Shown here: positions 27,931-36,900 of the stretch, piece after piece
Numbering within the stretch: the stretch's first letter is position 1
How the letters are laid out: every line of letters begins with the position of its first letter
Assembly: GCA_017302135.1 (NCBI GenBank)
Contig: JAFLDZ010000003.1
Coordinates: 372,001-436,000, forward strand
Origin: Lysobacterales bacterium
Lineage (GTDB): Bacteria > Pseudomonadota > Gammaproteobacteria > Xanthomonadales > Xanthomonadaceae
Direction: 5' to 3'
Length of the DNA stretch: 64,000 nt
Notes under the pieces: model-generated
Told to the model about the DNA's origin: nothing
Seen by the model: the letters and a program-made list of their open reading frames with translations, nothing else
Databases searched by the model: none
Translations under genes and position numbers: made by a program

Positions 27931-28107
27931 GGCATCGATTCCTTTGGGACGGGAGGTTGGGGGCGCGATTATGCGGCATTGCAGCCCCCCGGGGGGAACC
28001 TGCGCTGCAGCGCAGCATCGGCGCTGCGATCACGCGCAGTCTACGACCGGCGTTTGCCCGAAACGTGACAAAGGCCTACTCTTGGCTATCCCCATGTTAC
28101 GGCTCGC
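27931..28107. promoter_or_regulatory. speD-clp divergent promoter region with two palindromes
   Basis: 177 bp between divergent starts. It contains CCCCCCGGGGGG at 27985-27996 and the perfect 14-bp palindrome TGCGCTGCAGCGCA at 28001-28014, 4 bp apart. Either could be an operator or form a hairpin in the clp leader. No clear -35/-10 pair was identified. Confidence 0.5.
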
Positions 28108-28797
28108 ATGAACACTCCTCCCGTGGCCACGCTGACACCTCTTCGCCGCAATGCGAACCCGCTCGCCCCGACCGTGGCGACGATCGAGCGGTTCCTATCG
28201 CACTGCCATCGCCGCCGTTATCCGCCCCGGACCGAAGTCTTCCGCCCGGGCGACCCCGCTGGCACCCTCTATTACGTGATCTCCGGCTCGGTCAGCATCA
28301 TCACCGAGGAAGACGACGGTCGCGAGCTGGTCCTGGGTTATTTCGGCCCGGGCGAATTCGTCGGCGAGATGGGGCTGTTCGTCGAAAGCGACCGCCGCGA
28401 AGTCATCCTGCGTACCCGTACCCAGTGCGAGCTGGCCGAAATCGGTTACGACCGCCTGTACCAGTTGCTCGAAGGGCCGATGGGCGGCGACGCCGCACAG
28501 TTGATCTACGCCATCGGCGCCCAGCTTTCGCGCCGCCTGCTCGACACCAGCCGCAAGGCCGGTCGTCTGGCGTTCCTCGACGTGACCGATCGCATCATCC
28601 GCGCGCTGCACGATCTGACCCGCGAGCCCGAAGCGATGAGCCATCCGCAGGGCACCCAACTGCGCGTGTCGCGACAGGAACTGGCCCGTCTGGTCGGTTG
28701 CTCGCGCGAAATGGCCGGCCGGGTCCTCAAGAAGCTGCAGGTGGACGGCAAGCTGCATGCCCGCGGCAAGACGGTGGTCATCTACGGCACCCGCTGA
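28108..28797 (+). CDS. clp: Crp-family transcription factor Clp
   Basis: 229 residues. The cyclic-nucleotide-binding beta roll covers about 25-140: RPGDPAGTLYYVISGSVSII, GYFGPGEFVGEMGLF. A long dimer helix and a winged HTH (about 165-225) follow, with LRVSRQELARLVGCSREMAGRVLKKLQVDGKL. In Xanthomonas and Lysobacter, Clp is inhibited by c-di-GMP and controls exoenzymes, pili and antibiotic production. It is transcribed away from speD, and a GNAT gene follows 3 bp after its stop. Several window genes of Clp-regulon type (pilU, exported hydrolases) are plausible targets, but none is shown. Confidence 0.95.
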   Translation: MNTPPVATLTPLRRNANPLAPTVATIERFLSHCHRRRYPPRTEVFRPGDPAGTLYYVISGSVSIITEEDDGRELVLGYFGPGEFVGEMGLFVESDRREVILRTRTQCELAEIGYDRLYQLLEGPMGGDAAQLIYAIGAQLSRRLLDTSRKAGRLAFLDVTDRIIRALHDLTREPEAMSHPQGTQLRVSRQELARLVGCSREMAGRVLKKLQVDGKLHARGKTVVIYGTR

Positions 28798-28800
28798 GTC

Positions 28801-29265
28801 GTGAGCAGCGCAACGCACGATCACGCGGCGGAAGGTTTCGACCTGCGCGGCGCGGTGCCGGCCGATGCCGACGACGTCGCCGCGCTGCTGACCCAACTGG
28901 GCTATCCCTGCGAGGCGGCCGATGCTGCCGAGCGGATCGCCACCGTTCTGCACAACGACCGCCAGGCCCTGATCCTCGCCCGCCATCGCGGCGCGGTCTG
29001 CGGCCTGCTGGCGCTGGACTACATGTATTACCTGCCGCTGGGCACCACCACCTGCCGGGTCACCGCGCTGGTGGTGTCGACGGACGCACAGGGCCACGGC
29101 CTGGGCCGCCTGCTGCTGCGCGATGCCGAGCGCCGTGCGCGCACCGGCGGGGCCGCGCGGCTGGAAGTCACCAGCGCCAGCCATCGCACCGAAGCCCACG
29201 CCTTCTACCGCGCCTGCGGGTTTTCGGACGGCGCGGCACGGTTCGTGAAACTGCTGGGCGACTGA
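28801..29265 (+). CDS. GNAT-family N-acetyltransferase
   Basis: 154 residues from GTG 28801, 3 bp after the clp stop. Motif A of the GNAT fold (acetyl-CoA pyrophosphate loop) is TDAQGHGLGRLLLRDAERRA (about 96-115), and the C-terminal motif B is EAHAFYRACGFSDGAARFVK. Substrate is unknown. The close spacing to clp suggests cotranscription. Confidence 0.87.
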   Translation: MSSATHDHAAEGFDLRGAVPADADDVAALLTQLGYPCEAADAAERIATVLHNDRQALILARHRGAVCGLLALDYMYYLPLGTTTCRVTALVVSTDAQGHGLGRLLLRDAERRARTGGAARLEVTSASHRTEAHAFYRACGFSDGAARFVKLLGD

Positions 29266-29337
29266 AAACGCAAGGAAGACGGCATCGCCGTGCTCCGGCA
29301 AAATGGCGGCTCTGTCCACCGATACCGGCCGCCGCCC

Positions 29338-29742
29338 ATGCAATGCCCCAAATGCAACGCCTCGATGCATCTTCTCGACGGACTCGACGAGCCCGTCCAC
29401 CGCTGCGAAGGCTGCAAGGGCATGTGGTTCGAGCTCATGGCGCATGAGCAACTGCGCGAGGAAGCCGAACAGATCGATCTGTCCGAACCCACAGCACCTA
29501 CCGAAGACGCTTTCTTCGATCCGACCGCTCCCGCGCCGGTCACGCTGCTCTGCCCGGCCTGCGATCACTATCCGCTGATCCACATGGTGGACCCGCACCA
29601 GCCGCATATCCGCTTCGAGAGCTGCAAGTTCTGCTACGGCCGGTTCTACGATGCCGGTGAGTTCAGGGATTTCGCCGATGAAGACGACGAGAGCGGCTTC
29701 ACCGCCTTCCTGAAGCGCATTGCGCCAGGCAGTCTGAACTGA
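29338..29742 (+). CDS. Double zinc-ribbon (zf-TFIIB type) protein
   Basis: 134 residues from ATG 29338 (MQCPKCNASMHLLDG). Two zinc ribbons are visible: CPKC...CEGCKGMWFE (about 3-34) and CPACDHYPL...CKFCYGRFYDAGEF (about 69-110). The second carries the GRFYDAGEF hook typical of the zf-TFIIB domain. Such proteins are common in proteobacteria, with unknown function, perhaps metal or nucleic-acid binding. It is in the same direction as the GNAT gene, with about 70 bp between. Confidence 0.85.
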   Translation: MQCPKCNASMHLLDGLDEPVHRCEGCKGMWFELMAHEQLREEAEQIDLSEPTAPTEDAFFDPTAPAPVTLLCPACDHYPLIHMVDPHQPHIRFESCKFCYGRFYDAGEFRDFADEDDESGFTAFLKRIAPGSLN

Positions 29743-29796
29743 TCCGGCAAGCCAACGCGCCCGGCAAGGCGCGATGACTCCGTCATCACTCCCGGG

Positions 29797-30849
29797 CTAG
29801 CGGAAAGTGCGGTACCGACAGCAGCGCGCTTTCGTAGTCAACGTCTGCGTAGCCCCGGTTTTGTAAAAACATGTGCCGGTGTCGAATGATATGCCGCCCT
29901 CTATGTCCGAGCCCATGATCACAGCGTCAGCCGCGCCAGCGAATGGCGAGCCATTGGGATCTCTCGCATTGCATGCGAGCGTCGCCATCGTCGTGCTATC
30001 CGGGCAACGCAGTTCGGTTGTATGGGTGGACTGGCTGGTCACCGTTTCCGTTTTGGTGGCAATGCTGCAGTCAAGCTGCGACGGATATATCTGTGCCGGC
30101 TTGAAGTAACCGACGATGTCGATCACGACATGGCTACGGGCATAGGTATACAACGAGAATGTGCTGCTGAAAGCACTGTTGTTGTACATGCCCACCACCG
30201 CCTGATTGTTGATGATCTGGCCTGCCGTGAAATTGACGTTGGCCGCCAAGGGACGAAACACAGTGCCCGACGGGTAAAGTGTCAGATAACCCGCGCTGTC
30301 AGGCTGAACCACGGTCACGCTGAGAAACACCGCGCCGAGGTTGTTCGGAATTTGGCAAAAATCACCACCTTGGCTGGCAAAGCTGTTGCCGGTCGCCAGA
30401 AAGTTCCGGATCTCGCCTGCCGCTAGCGGCTCGGCGAAGAACCGCGTATCGAGAATCCTGCATGGCAACATCGGCGTGAACATCAAATCACTGTGGGGAT
30501 CGCCCAGTAGCGATGCGGTGATCGGTGTCTTCGATGCGGCAATACCCATGAGCTCGTCGTTCATTCCCTCGAAGGTCGTGGCCACCGCCGCAGCGCGTAA
30601 ACGCCCGATCGGTGCCTTGGCGAACAACGGCACCATCTGCTGCGCCCAGCGCCGCACGTTCTTGTGGTGCTGCGTCTGCACGACCACACCCCATTTTTTG
30701 ACGATGGCGTAAGTCAACTCGCCACGCTCGGTACGCGACTGGGCATTGACCGGTAGGGAGGCGATAAGCAGACCGCAAGCGGCAGACAAGACCAGCAACC
30801 AGGACTTGGCTTGCGCAGGGAACTCTGCAACTGATTTCATCGTTAGCAT
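29797..30849 (-). CDS. Exported protein with VGYF-type beta domain
   Basis: 350 residues from ATG 30849, supported by GGAG 6 bases upstream. Signal peptide about 1-37 (WLLVLSAACGLLIASLPVNAQS). Residues about 125-285 match a beta-rich domain seen in many secreted proteins, recognisable by PCRILDTRF at its start, YLTLYPSGTVFRPLAANVNF in the middle and VVIDIVGYF at its end. A short Cys-containing C-terminal region follows (CSIATKTETV ... CFYKTG ... CCRYRTFR), perhaps disulfide-bonded. The N-terminal 85 mature residues are not recognised. It stands alone between a zinc-ribbon gene and the M48 protease gene. No function is assigned. Confidence 0.75.
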   Translation of the reverse strand: MLTMKSVAEFPAQAKSWLLVLSAACGLLIASLPVNAQSRTERGELTYAIVKKWGVVVQTQHHKNVRRWAQQMVPLFAKAPIGRLRAAAVATTFEGMNDELMGIAASKTPITASLLGDPHSDLMFTPMLPCRILDTRFFAEPLAAGEIRNFLATGNSFASQGGDFCQIPNNLGAVFLSVTVVQPDSAGYLTLYPSGTVFRPLAANVNFTAGQIINNQAVVGMYNNSAFSSTFSLYTYARSHVVIDIVGYFKPAQIYPSQLDCSIATKTETVTSQSTHTTELRCPDSTTMATLACNARDPNGSPFAGAADAVIMGSDIEGGISFDTGTCFYKTGATQTLTTKARCCRYRTFR

Positions 30850-30941
30850 GGATGCTCCAGAATTGATCTGATTGACAAGGAATAAAAGCTCCGGACACGC
30901 AATACGGCCCAGGTCGCCAGCACCCGGCCGGCAAAAAACTT

Positions 30942-32855
30942 CTAACCGCGCTCCAGCATCGGCGGCAACGGACAGTGCATCACGCCGCAGACGGTGCGCA
31001 GCAGTTCGGCTTCGCTCACGCTGATGCGGCCATCGTGGCCGACCGCGGCGGTGACAGCTTCGACCATCGCCTGCTTGGCGGCGGGGTTCAAACTGTTGAG
31101 CACCGGCCATACCGCTTCCAGGGCGAGCACGCCCTCCGGCGGTGGCGCGTAGTCGAGGTGTTCGTGCGGCAGCACGCGCTGCAGGCCTGCGAGGTAGGCG
31201 CGCAGCGCATCGTGGGGGTTGTCGTGTCCGGCCTGGGCGACCAACGCCAGCAGGATCGAAGCTTCGCGCTTGGCAGTGGCGATCTTCTGCCGCCCGAACT
31301 GCACATGCTGCGACGGGTCGAGCGATTCGCGTAACTGGTGCTGCAGCAGGGTGCCGAGGCAATACTCGAACACCGACACATGACCGTCGGTATTGACTAC
31401 CGCGTGCAGCGTGTCGAGCACCAGGTTGAGCTCCGGGCGCGGGCGCAGACGCAGCACCGGGAACGCCAGCGCCGCCAAGGGCAAACGCTGCATCGGATGC
31501 AGCGCGCCGAGTTGTTCGCTGCGCAATGCGTCGGTCAGTACCGCGATCTCGCGACCGAGCCGTGCAGCGATCTCGGTGTGCTGCTTGCTGCGCACCGAGT
31601 CATCGTCGTCGAGCAGCAGCGCCAGCATCAGCGGCACCACGTCGTCGCGGCTCGATGCCAGCGTGCGCAGCGGTTCCGGAATCGTCGAGACGATCGCATC
31701 GGCGCGGCGGTAGTCGTCCGCCGCCGGGTGCGCGACCTGGGCGACCACCATCGGCGGGCTGACGATGAATACGGCTTCCGATCCCGGCAGCCGTGAGGTA
31801 TCGCCATCCACCAGCCCCAGCCGCGCGTCTTCTTCCAGACCGTTCGGCGGCTGACTCAGCCAGCGCTGATGCAGAGTCGCAAGCTGGTCTTTGCGAAAGC
31901 TGGGGTCCAGCGCCTGGATCCGATCCAACAACGGTGGGTGGGTGGCGAACAAGCCACTGAGGCCGATACCGTCGCCGAACAGCATGTGGCTGACTTCCTC
32001 GGCATCGCCGGCATGTTCGAGTTTGGCACCATCGCCGACGCCGCCGATCTTCTTCAGCGCACCCGCAAGCCCGACGGTCTGGCGCGTGAACTGCACGGCC
32101 GAAGCGTCGGCGAGCATCTCGCGCGATCGGCTGACGCCCGCCTTGATCATGCGGCCGAAGAACAGACCGAGATAACCGATGGCCATCGCCACCAATGCCG
32201 CGACCAATACCGCACCGGCGCCTTTGTCGCGACCGCCGAAGCGGCCGTGCTCGAGAATCTTGCGGCCGATGATCGCCATCATCAGAATGCCGAACAGCAC
32301 GCCGATCAGGCGGATGTTTAGGCGCATGTCGCCGTTGAGGATATGGCTGAATTCGTGGGCGATCACGCCCTGCAGCTCGTCGCGGTTGAGCCGTTCGAGC
32401 GCGCCGCGGGTGACCGCGACCACCGCATCGGACGGGGAATAGCCGGCGGCGAAGGCGTTGATGCCGGCCTCGTGTTCCAGCACATAGAGTTTCGGCATCG
32501 GTACGCCGGACGCGATCGCGATCTCTTCGACCACATTGCGCAGCCGCCGCAGTTGCGGATCGCGCGTCTGCTCGGGCACCGGCACGCCGCCCATCTGCAG
32601 CGCCACCGTCTCACCGCCACCGCGCAGGCTGGCGATGCGGTACATCGAACCCAGGCCGATGATCGCGATCGTGACCACCGAAGCGAAGATCAACATCGCC
32701 GCAGCCTGTGCCGGCGTGCTTTCGTCCTGCGAGGCGATGGCGATCAGAACCGCTACATCGACCGCGCACACGATCCCGATCACCGCCAGAACGAACAGCA
32801 GCACCAGTCGGGTGGAGGCCTTGCGCGCAGCCGCCTGATGTTCGAAGAAATTCAT
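30942..32855 (-). CDS. M48-family membrane metalloprotease with C-terminal TerB-like extension
   Basis: 637 residues, about twice the length of HtpX. Two N-terminal membrane spans (about 17-41 and 51-72) precede the peptidase domain with the zinc motif HEFSH at 167-171 and the third-ligand region SREMLADASAV; two more spans lie near 181-245. From about residue 345 to the end is an extra cytoplasmic part; its last 200 residues, with VVNTDGHVSVFEYCLGTLL and GHDGRISVSEAELL, look like a tellurite-resistance TerB-like helical domain. lemA lies 114 bp upstream on the same strand, a pair found in many bacteria and linked to envelope quality control. Confidence 0.9.
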   Translation of the reverse strand: MNFFEHQAAARKASTRLVLLFVLAVIGIVCAVDVAVLIAIASQDESTPAQAAAMLIFASVVTIAIIGLGSMYRIASLRGGGETVALQMGGVPVPEQTRDPQLRRLRNVVEEIAIASGVPMPKLYVLEHEAGINAFAAGYSPSDAVVAVTRGALERLNRDELQGVIAHEFSHILNGDMRLNIRLIGVLFGILMMAIIGRKILEHGRFGGRDKGAGAVLVAALVAMAIGYLGLFFGRMIKAGVSRSREMLADASAVQFTRQTVGLAGALKKIGGVGDGAKLEHAGDAEEVSHMLFGDGIGLSGLFATHPPLLDRIQALDPSFRKDQLATLHQRWLSQPPNGLEEDARLGLVDGDTSRLPGSEAVFIVSPPMVVAQVAHPAADDYRRADAIVSTIPEPLRTLASSRDDVVPLMLALLLDDDDSVRSKQHTEIAARLGREIAVLTDALRSEQLGALHPMQRLPLAALAFPVLRLRPRPELNLVLDTLHAVVNTDGHVSVFEYCLGTLLQHQLRESLDPSQHVQFGRQKIATAKREASILLALVAQAGHDNPHDALRAYLAGLQRVLPHEHLDYAPPPEGVLALEAVWPVLNSLNPAAKQAMVEAVTAAVGHDGRISVSEAELLRTVCGVMHCPLPPMLERG

Positions 32856-32969
32856 GTCCGCGACGAGCTCGAAGATCAGAAGGAAGGAAATGCCGGCGGC
32901 GAACGCCGGATGCGCGGGCAGCTCAACGCCATCCGCGTACCGTAAATCGTGTCGGCCGTTCCGATACGC

Positions 32970-33563
32970 TCAGAACTGCACTTTAGGCGCATCGCGCATT
33001 TCGGGCTTGTCGGCCGGAATCGCGAGCTGCGCAGCGGCGGTGAAATTGAACATGCCGGCGATCATGCTGGACGGAAACACTTCGCGCCGGTTGTTGAAGG
33101 CCATCACCGCATCGTTGAACGCCTGCCGTGCGAACGCGACCTTGTTCTCGGTGCTGGTCAGCTCTTCGGTGAGCTGCATCATGTTCTGGTTGGCCTTCAG
33201 GTCCGGGTAGGCCTCCGCGATGGCGAGCAGACGGCCCAAACCCGCGTTGAGCTGGCCCTGCGCAGCGGCGAGCGTCGCCATCGCTTCGGGATCGCCCGGA
33301 TTGGCCTTGGCTGCGGTCAGGCCCGACTGCGCGGCGGAGCGCGCCGAGATCACCGCATCGAGGGTCTCGCGCTCGTGCTTGAGGTAGCCCTTGACGGTCT
33401 CGACGAGGTTGGGGATCAGGTCGAATCGCCGCTGCAGCTGAACGTCGATCTGGGCGAATGCGTTCTTGTAGCCGTTCCTGGACGTGACCAGACCGTTGTA
33501 GACCGCGATGGCCCAGAACGCGACGGCGGCGAGAATTGCGAGCAGGATCAACAAAATAAGCAT
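32970..33563 (-). CDS. lemA: LemA family protein
   Basis: 197 residues with GGGGA before ATG 33563. One N-terminal membrane span (LILLILLAILAAVAFWAIAVY) then the LemA four-helix domain with NAFAQIDVQLQRRFDLIPNLVETVKGYLKHE-type sequence (about 34-65), YPDLKANQNMMQLTEEL and FNNRREVFPSSMIAGMFNF. The protein is anchored in the inner membrane and its function is not firmly established. It is followed by an M48 metalloprotease gene in an apparent two-gene operon. Confidence 0.95.
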   Translation of the reverse strand: MLILLILLAILAAVAFWAIAVYNGLVTSRNGYKNAFAQIDVQLQRRFDLIPNLVETVKGYLKHERETLDAVISARSAAQSGLTAAKANPGDPEAMATLAAAQGQLNAGLGRLLAIAEAYPDLKANQNMMQLTEELTSTENKVAFARQAFNDAVMAFNNRREVFPSSMIAGMFNFTAAAQLAIPADKPEMRDAPKVQF

Positions 33564-33739
33564 CGAATCTCCCCTTGTTCATGCAAAAGACGGAACAGGC
33601 GCTATGATCGGCCCGAAGACCCGGAAGCGATATCCACCGACACGCTGGTTACCGACACGTTTGTTGGCGACAGGCAGGCGGATCTGGCACTCCCTCACCA
33701 ACTTACCCGCAAGCGAAGCATACGCAGGGGTGGCTCGCG

Positions 33740-35194
33740 ATGAAAGACAAGACTCGGCATAGCGGTCTGCATAGCGGATCGCGTCGTTCCGCCCGGACCC
33801 GCGCCATCCTCCTGGCGTGCCAGACCGGTCTGGTGACGATGCTGCTGCCGCTGGCGGCCGGACTGTCTGCGCAGACGCCGCTGCGCTGGAACACCTCAGG
33901 CGCGAACGGCCCGCTGCCGGGCAATTTCGGCAGCGTTTATTCGCCCAAAGCGACGATGGCGCGCGTGTATCCCGGGGCCGGTCTGCAGATCCAGCCGATC
34001 GCCGCCAATTTCGATGTCCATGAATTCGAAAAGCTGGCCGAGAGCCTCGTCGCGGGACAAAAAGTGCCGGGCTTGGCGATGGCGATCGTGCAGGGCGGGC
34101 GTGTCGTCAGCGCGCGCGGCTACGGCGTCACCGATGTCGGCCAGCCGGAAGCCGTCGACGCGCATACCGTGTTCCGGCTCGCCTCGTTGTCCAAGTCATT
34201 CGCCTCCACCGCCACCGCGATGCTCATCGCCGACGGCAAGTTGCGTTGGGACAGCCGCATCGTCGACTACTACCCGACGCTGCAACTCTCCGAACCGCAG
34301 GCCACCCTGCAACTCGACGTGGCCGATGTGCTGAGCCATCGCGTCGGCATCGGCAGCAATGCGTTCGATCGCGATCTCGAGGGTTACGCCGAATATCCCG
34401 CACTGGTGCAGAAGATCGCGTACGCGCCGATGAAGTGCGCGCCCGGCGAGTGCTACGCCTATCAGAACATCGCCTACAGCCTGATCGGCGATGTGGTCCA
34501 GGGCGCCAGCGGCCTGCCGTTCGATCAGGTCGTCGCACGACGGTTGTTCAAACCGCTCGGGATGACCGATGCCAGCTATGGTCTGGAAGGCATCGCTGCC
34601 AGCACGCGCTGGGCGAAACCGCACATCCGCGGTAAACGCGGCTGGACTGCGGTCATGCCCAAGCCCACCTACTACCGGGTCGCGCCCGCAGCGGGCGTCA
34701 ACGCCAGCATCAGCGACATGGCGCAATGGCTGCTCGCCCAGGGCGGTTACCGTCCCGATGTGCTGTCGGGCTCGCTGTTGGCGACGCTGCATGCGCCTCT
34801 CATCGATACTCCCGGCGAGACCCGCGGTTCGCAGTGGCGCCGCGACCGTCTGAACTCCGCAGGCTACGGCCTCGGCTGGCGCGTCTACGACTATGTGGGC
34901 CATCGCGTTGTCTTCCACGGCGGCGCCGTGCAGGGCTACCGCGGTGTGATCGCGCTGATGCCCGAGCGCGACCTCGGCGTGGCGATCCTCTGGAACGCCA
35001 ACAGCGCAGCGCCATCGGGTCTGCTGCCGACGATTCTCGACCGCGCCATCGGCGTGACGCCGCAGCGTTGGCTCGACACCGAACCGGAGCCGCTGGAGGA
35101 AGGTCTTTACGCACAAGGCCTGCCGGCGTTGCCGGAACCGCCCGCATCGAGCGGCGGCGTGGAAGCTTCAATGTCGAACGCAAAGCCTGAGTAA
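33740..35194 (+). CDS. Serine hydrolase of the beta-lactamase/class C penicillin-binding fold
   Basis: 484 residues. The N-terminus has a basic region and a hydrophobic segment (LLACQTGLVTMLLPLAAGLSAQ, about 24-45), so it is exported. Active-site motifs are S149-x-x-K152 (SLSK), the Tyr motif in CYAYQNIAYS, and the third motif HGG in VFHGGAVQGYRG. The family includes esterases, D-aminopeptidases and beta-lactamases; resistance cannot be claimed from sequence. It is divergent from lemA. The C-terminal 40 residues are Pro/Ser-rich and outside the fold. Confidence 0.88.
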   Translation: MKDKTRHSGLHSGSRRSARTRAILLACQTGLVTMLLPLAAGLSAQTPLRWNTSGANGPLPGNFGSVYSPKATMARVYPGAGLQIQPIAANFDVHEFEKLAESLVAGQKVPGLAMAIVQGGRVVSARGYGVTDVGQPEAVDAHTVFRLASLSKSFASTATAMLIADGKLRWDSRIVDYYPTLQLSEPQATLQLDVADVLSHRVGIGSNAFDRDLEGYAEYPALVQKIAYAPMKCAPGECYAYQNIAYSLIGDVVQGASGLPFDQVVARRLFKPLGMTDASYGLEGIAASTRWAKPHIRGKRGWTAVMPKPTYYRVAPAAGVNASISDMAQWLLAQGGYRPDVLSGSLLATLHAPLIDTPGETRGSQWRRDRLNSAGYGLGWRVYDYVGHRVVFHGGAVQGYRGVIALMPERDLGVAILWNANSAAPSGLLPTILDRAIGVTPQRWLDTEPEPLEEGLYAQGLPALPEPPASSGGVEASMSNAKPE

Positions 35195-35283
35195 TCACGC
35201 CCGCGCGGCGCTCTTGGCTTCTTGTTCTCACTGATTCTGCTGCAGTTTGACTCTGCTGCAGTTGATGTTGCGGCAACGCGCGA

Positions 35284-35838
35284 TCAGCCGTTGCCGCTGT
35301 CCGGTGCGCTGCTTTCCAGCACGGTCTTGAGTTTCCCCAGTCCGCGCGCGAAATCGCCACCGACCCAGCGATCGAGCATCAAACCGAACCAACGCGAGAC
35401 CGGATTCTTGCCGTGCTCGGTATCGAACGACCAGACGACCCGGGTACCGTCGCCTTCCGCCGTCAGCGTGAACGTTGCAAGCGCATCGTTCTGCCCTTCG
35501 AATTCGAGCCGGGTGCCGACTGTCTCGTTGGCAACGCTTGCGATGATCGTCTGTCTGCCCTTGCCGACATTGGACTGCTCGCTGGACCAGCGCATCCCGG
35601 CACCGACGCCTTCGTCCGGGCCTTCGTATGTGTAGGCGGTCTTGGGGTCGAGCCCATGCCACGGCGACCATTCGTTGAAGCGGCGATAGGAATTGAGCAT
35701 CGCGAACACCTCCGCCGGCGGGCGGGCAATGCTGACGGAACGTTCGACATGGGTACTGGCAGGCAGTGCGAAGCCGCCTGCGATCACCGCACCCACGAGC
35801 AACAGCAACGCAACGAGCAACCGTTTCAGGATCGACAT
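35284..35838 (-). CDS. Membrane-anchored SRPBCC (polyketide cyclase-like) protein
   Basis: 184 residues from ATG 35838, with GGAGG in front. One N-terminal membrane segment (LKRLLVALLLLVGAVIAGGFALPA), then a START/Bet v1-like lipid-binding domain: RSVSIARPPAEVFAMLNSYRRFNEWSPWHGLDP near 42-75 is the usual opening of these SRPBCC proteins, with GTRVVWSFDTEHGKNPVSRWFGLMLD later. The ligand is unknown. It is convergent with the serine hydrolase gene. Confidence 0.85.
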   Translation of the reverse strand: MSILKRLLVALLLLVGAVIAGGFALPASTHVERSVSIARPPAEVFAMLNSYRRFNEWSPWHGLDPKTAYTYEGPDEGVGAGMRWSSEQSNVGKGRQTIIASVANETVGTRLEFEGQNDALATFTLTAEGDGTRVVWSFDTEHGKNPVSRWFGLMLDRWVGGDFARGLGKLKTVLESSAPDSGNG

Positions 35839-35933
35839 GACGACCTCCGGAGCTTGGGACCGGACCACATCCTAGCGCAGAGACGGGCAGATCGAAGCCG
35901 CGGCCTCCGTGCCGGGCTTGGCGGCTGTCGCCC

Positions 35934-35978
35934 ATAAAAAAACTCCCTCTCCGCCTGGGCACGCGGAGAGGGAGTTTC
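35934..35978 (-). terminator. Rho-independent terminator of the H1-like gene
   Basis: 14-bp perfect stem AACTCCCTCTCCGC / GCGGAGAGGGAGTT with an 8-nt loop, and a T-tract (complement of AAAAAAA at 35935-35941) on the minus strand. It directly follows the histone-like gene. Confidence 0.93.
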
Positions 35979-36005
35979 GGATACCGCTAATCGGGGTGTT
36001 GCTGA

Positions 36006-36398
36006 TTACATCATCGGCGCGGGTGCTGCCGGCATGGCGTCCGGCGCAGCCTTCTTGGTGCGCTTCACAGCTTTCTTAGCCTTTTTTTTTGCGACTTTCT
36101 TGGCAGCCTTTTTAGCCGGCTTCTTGGCGGCTTTTTTGGCGGCCTTCTTCGCGGTCTTCTTGGCAGCTTTCTTGGCCGGCTTCTTGGCTACTTTCTTGGC
36201 AGCCTTCTTCGCGGTTTTCTTGGCGGCCTTCTTGGCAGCCTTCTTCACGGTTTTCTTGGCAGCCTTCTTGGCGACCTTCTTCGTGGCTTTCTTGGCAGCC
36301 TTCTTGGCGGTCTTGCGGACGGCCTTCTTGGCGGCTTTCTTCACGGTTTTCTTCGCCGCTTTCTTCGCGGTTTTCTTTGCAGCTTTTTTAACAGCCAT
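36006..36398 (-). CDS. Histone H1-like lysine/alanine-rich protein
   Basis: 130 residues from ATG 36398 (MAVKKAAKKTAKKAAKK) with GAGGAG upstream. Almost the whole chain is repeats of KKAAKK, KKTVKKAAKK and KKPAKKAAKK up to residue about 115; the end is KRTKKAAPDAMPAAPAPMM. This is the pattern of bacterial H1-like proteins (HctB, AlgP C-terminus), which bind and compact DNA through their positive charge. It follows about 1 kb of non-coding DNA and has its own strong terminator. The name AlgP is avoided because the N-terminal AlgP domain is missing. Confidence 0.92.
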   Translation of the reverse strand: MAVKKAAKKTAKKAAKKTVKKAAKKAVRKTAKKAAKKATKKVAKKAAKKTVKKAAKKAAKKTAKKAAKKVAKKPAKKAAKKTAKKAAKKAAKKPAKKAAKKVAKKKAKKAVKRTKKAAPDAMPAAPAPMM

Positions 36399-36611
36399 GG
36401 GATGGCTCCTCGTCAGTGAACTTGCATTGGATATTACGGCCCAGTCAACAACCGGATTGCGGGAGTCGGACCCGCCTTCCACCGCCGGCGCACAAGGCAA
36501 GCCGGTACGGATTCCTGCCGGACTCGCGACTGCTGCGAGACCCGGATATTCGTTGCACCTGCAACCATCGCCTGCTCGCTCCATCGCGACGCGCATCCAC
36601 GCGGGGCAACA

Positions 36612-36641
36612 GAAAACCCGTGACCGGCAAGGTCGCGGGTT
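36612..36641 (-). terminator. Terminator-like hairpin upstream of the H1-like gene
   Basis: On the minus strand AACCCGCGACC-TTGCC-GGTCACGGGTT followed by TTCTGTT (one G-T pair). It would end a minus-strand transcript coming from 36.65 kb or higher, where no gene is known. Confidence 0.5.
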
Positions 36642-36841
36642 CGGCGATAAGGGCGGGCGCGTCGTGGCGCGTCGCTGTTTTTGCGGAGGAGACGAAGCCT
36701 GCTTCCGCCGGAATGGAGGTCCGGAAGGAAGATCCGTTTGCGCTTCGCGTTTTCGTCTTGATCCGACTCACTCACTTCTGTTATGGCGACACTTGGGGCG
36801 AAACCTAATCACGCTTTTTTCCACTGTCAACACCCCGCGCG

Positions 36842-36900
36842 AAAAAAAATCCCGCGACGCACCTCCGCGCCGCGCCGCACGCACCGTCGATCGTCGCGGG
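36842..36900 (-). terminator. Second terminator-like hairpin in the gap
   Basis: Minus-strand stem CCCGCGACG / CGTCGCGGG with a 32-nt loop, followed by ATTTTTTTT. The T-run is excellent; the large loop lowers the score. Confidence 0.4.

Noticed and set aside
33740..35194. Beta-lactamase resistance gene
   Set aside because: The SxxK, YxN-like and HGG motifs define only the broad serine hydrolase fold. The protein is long and has no marker of a true class C beta-lactamase.
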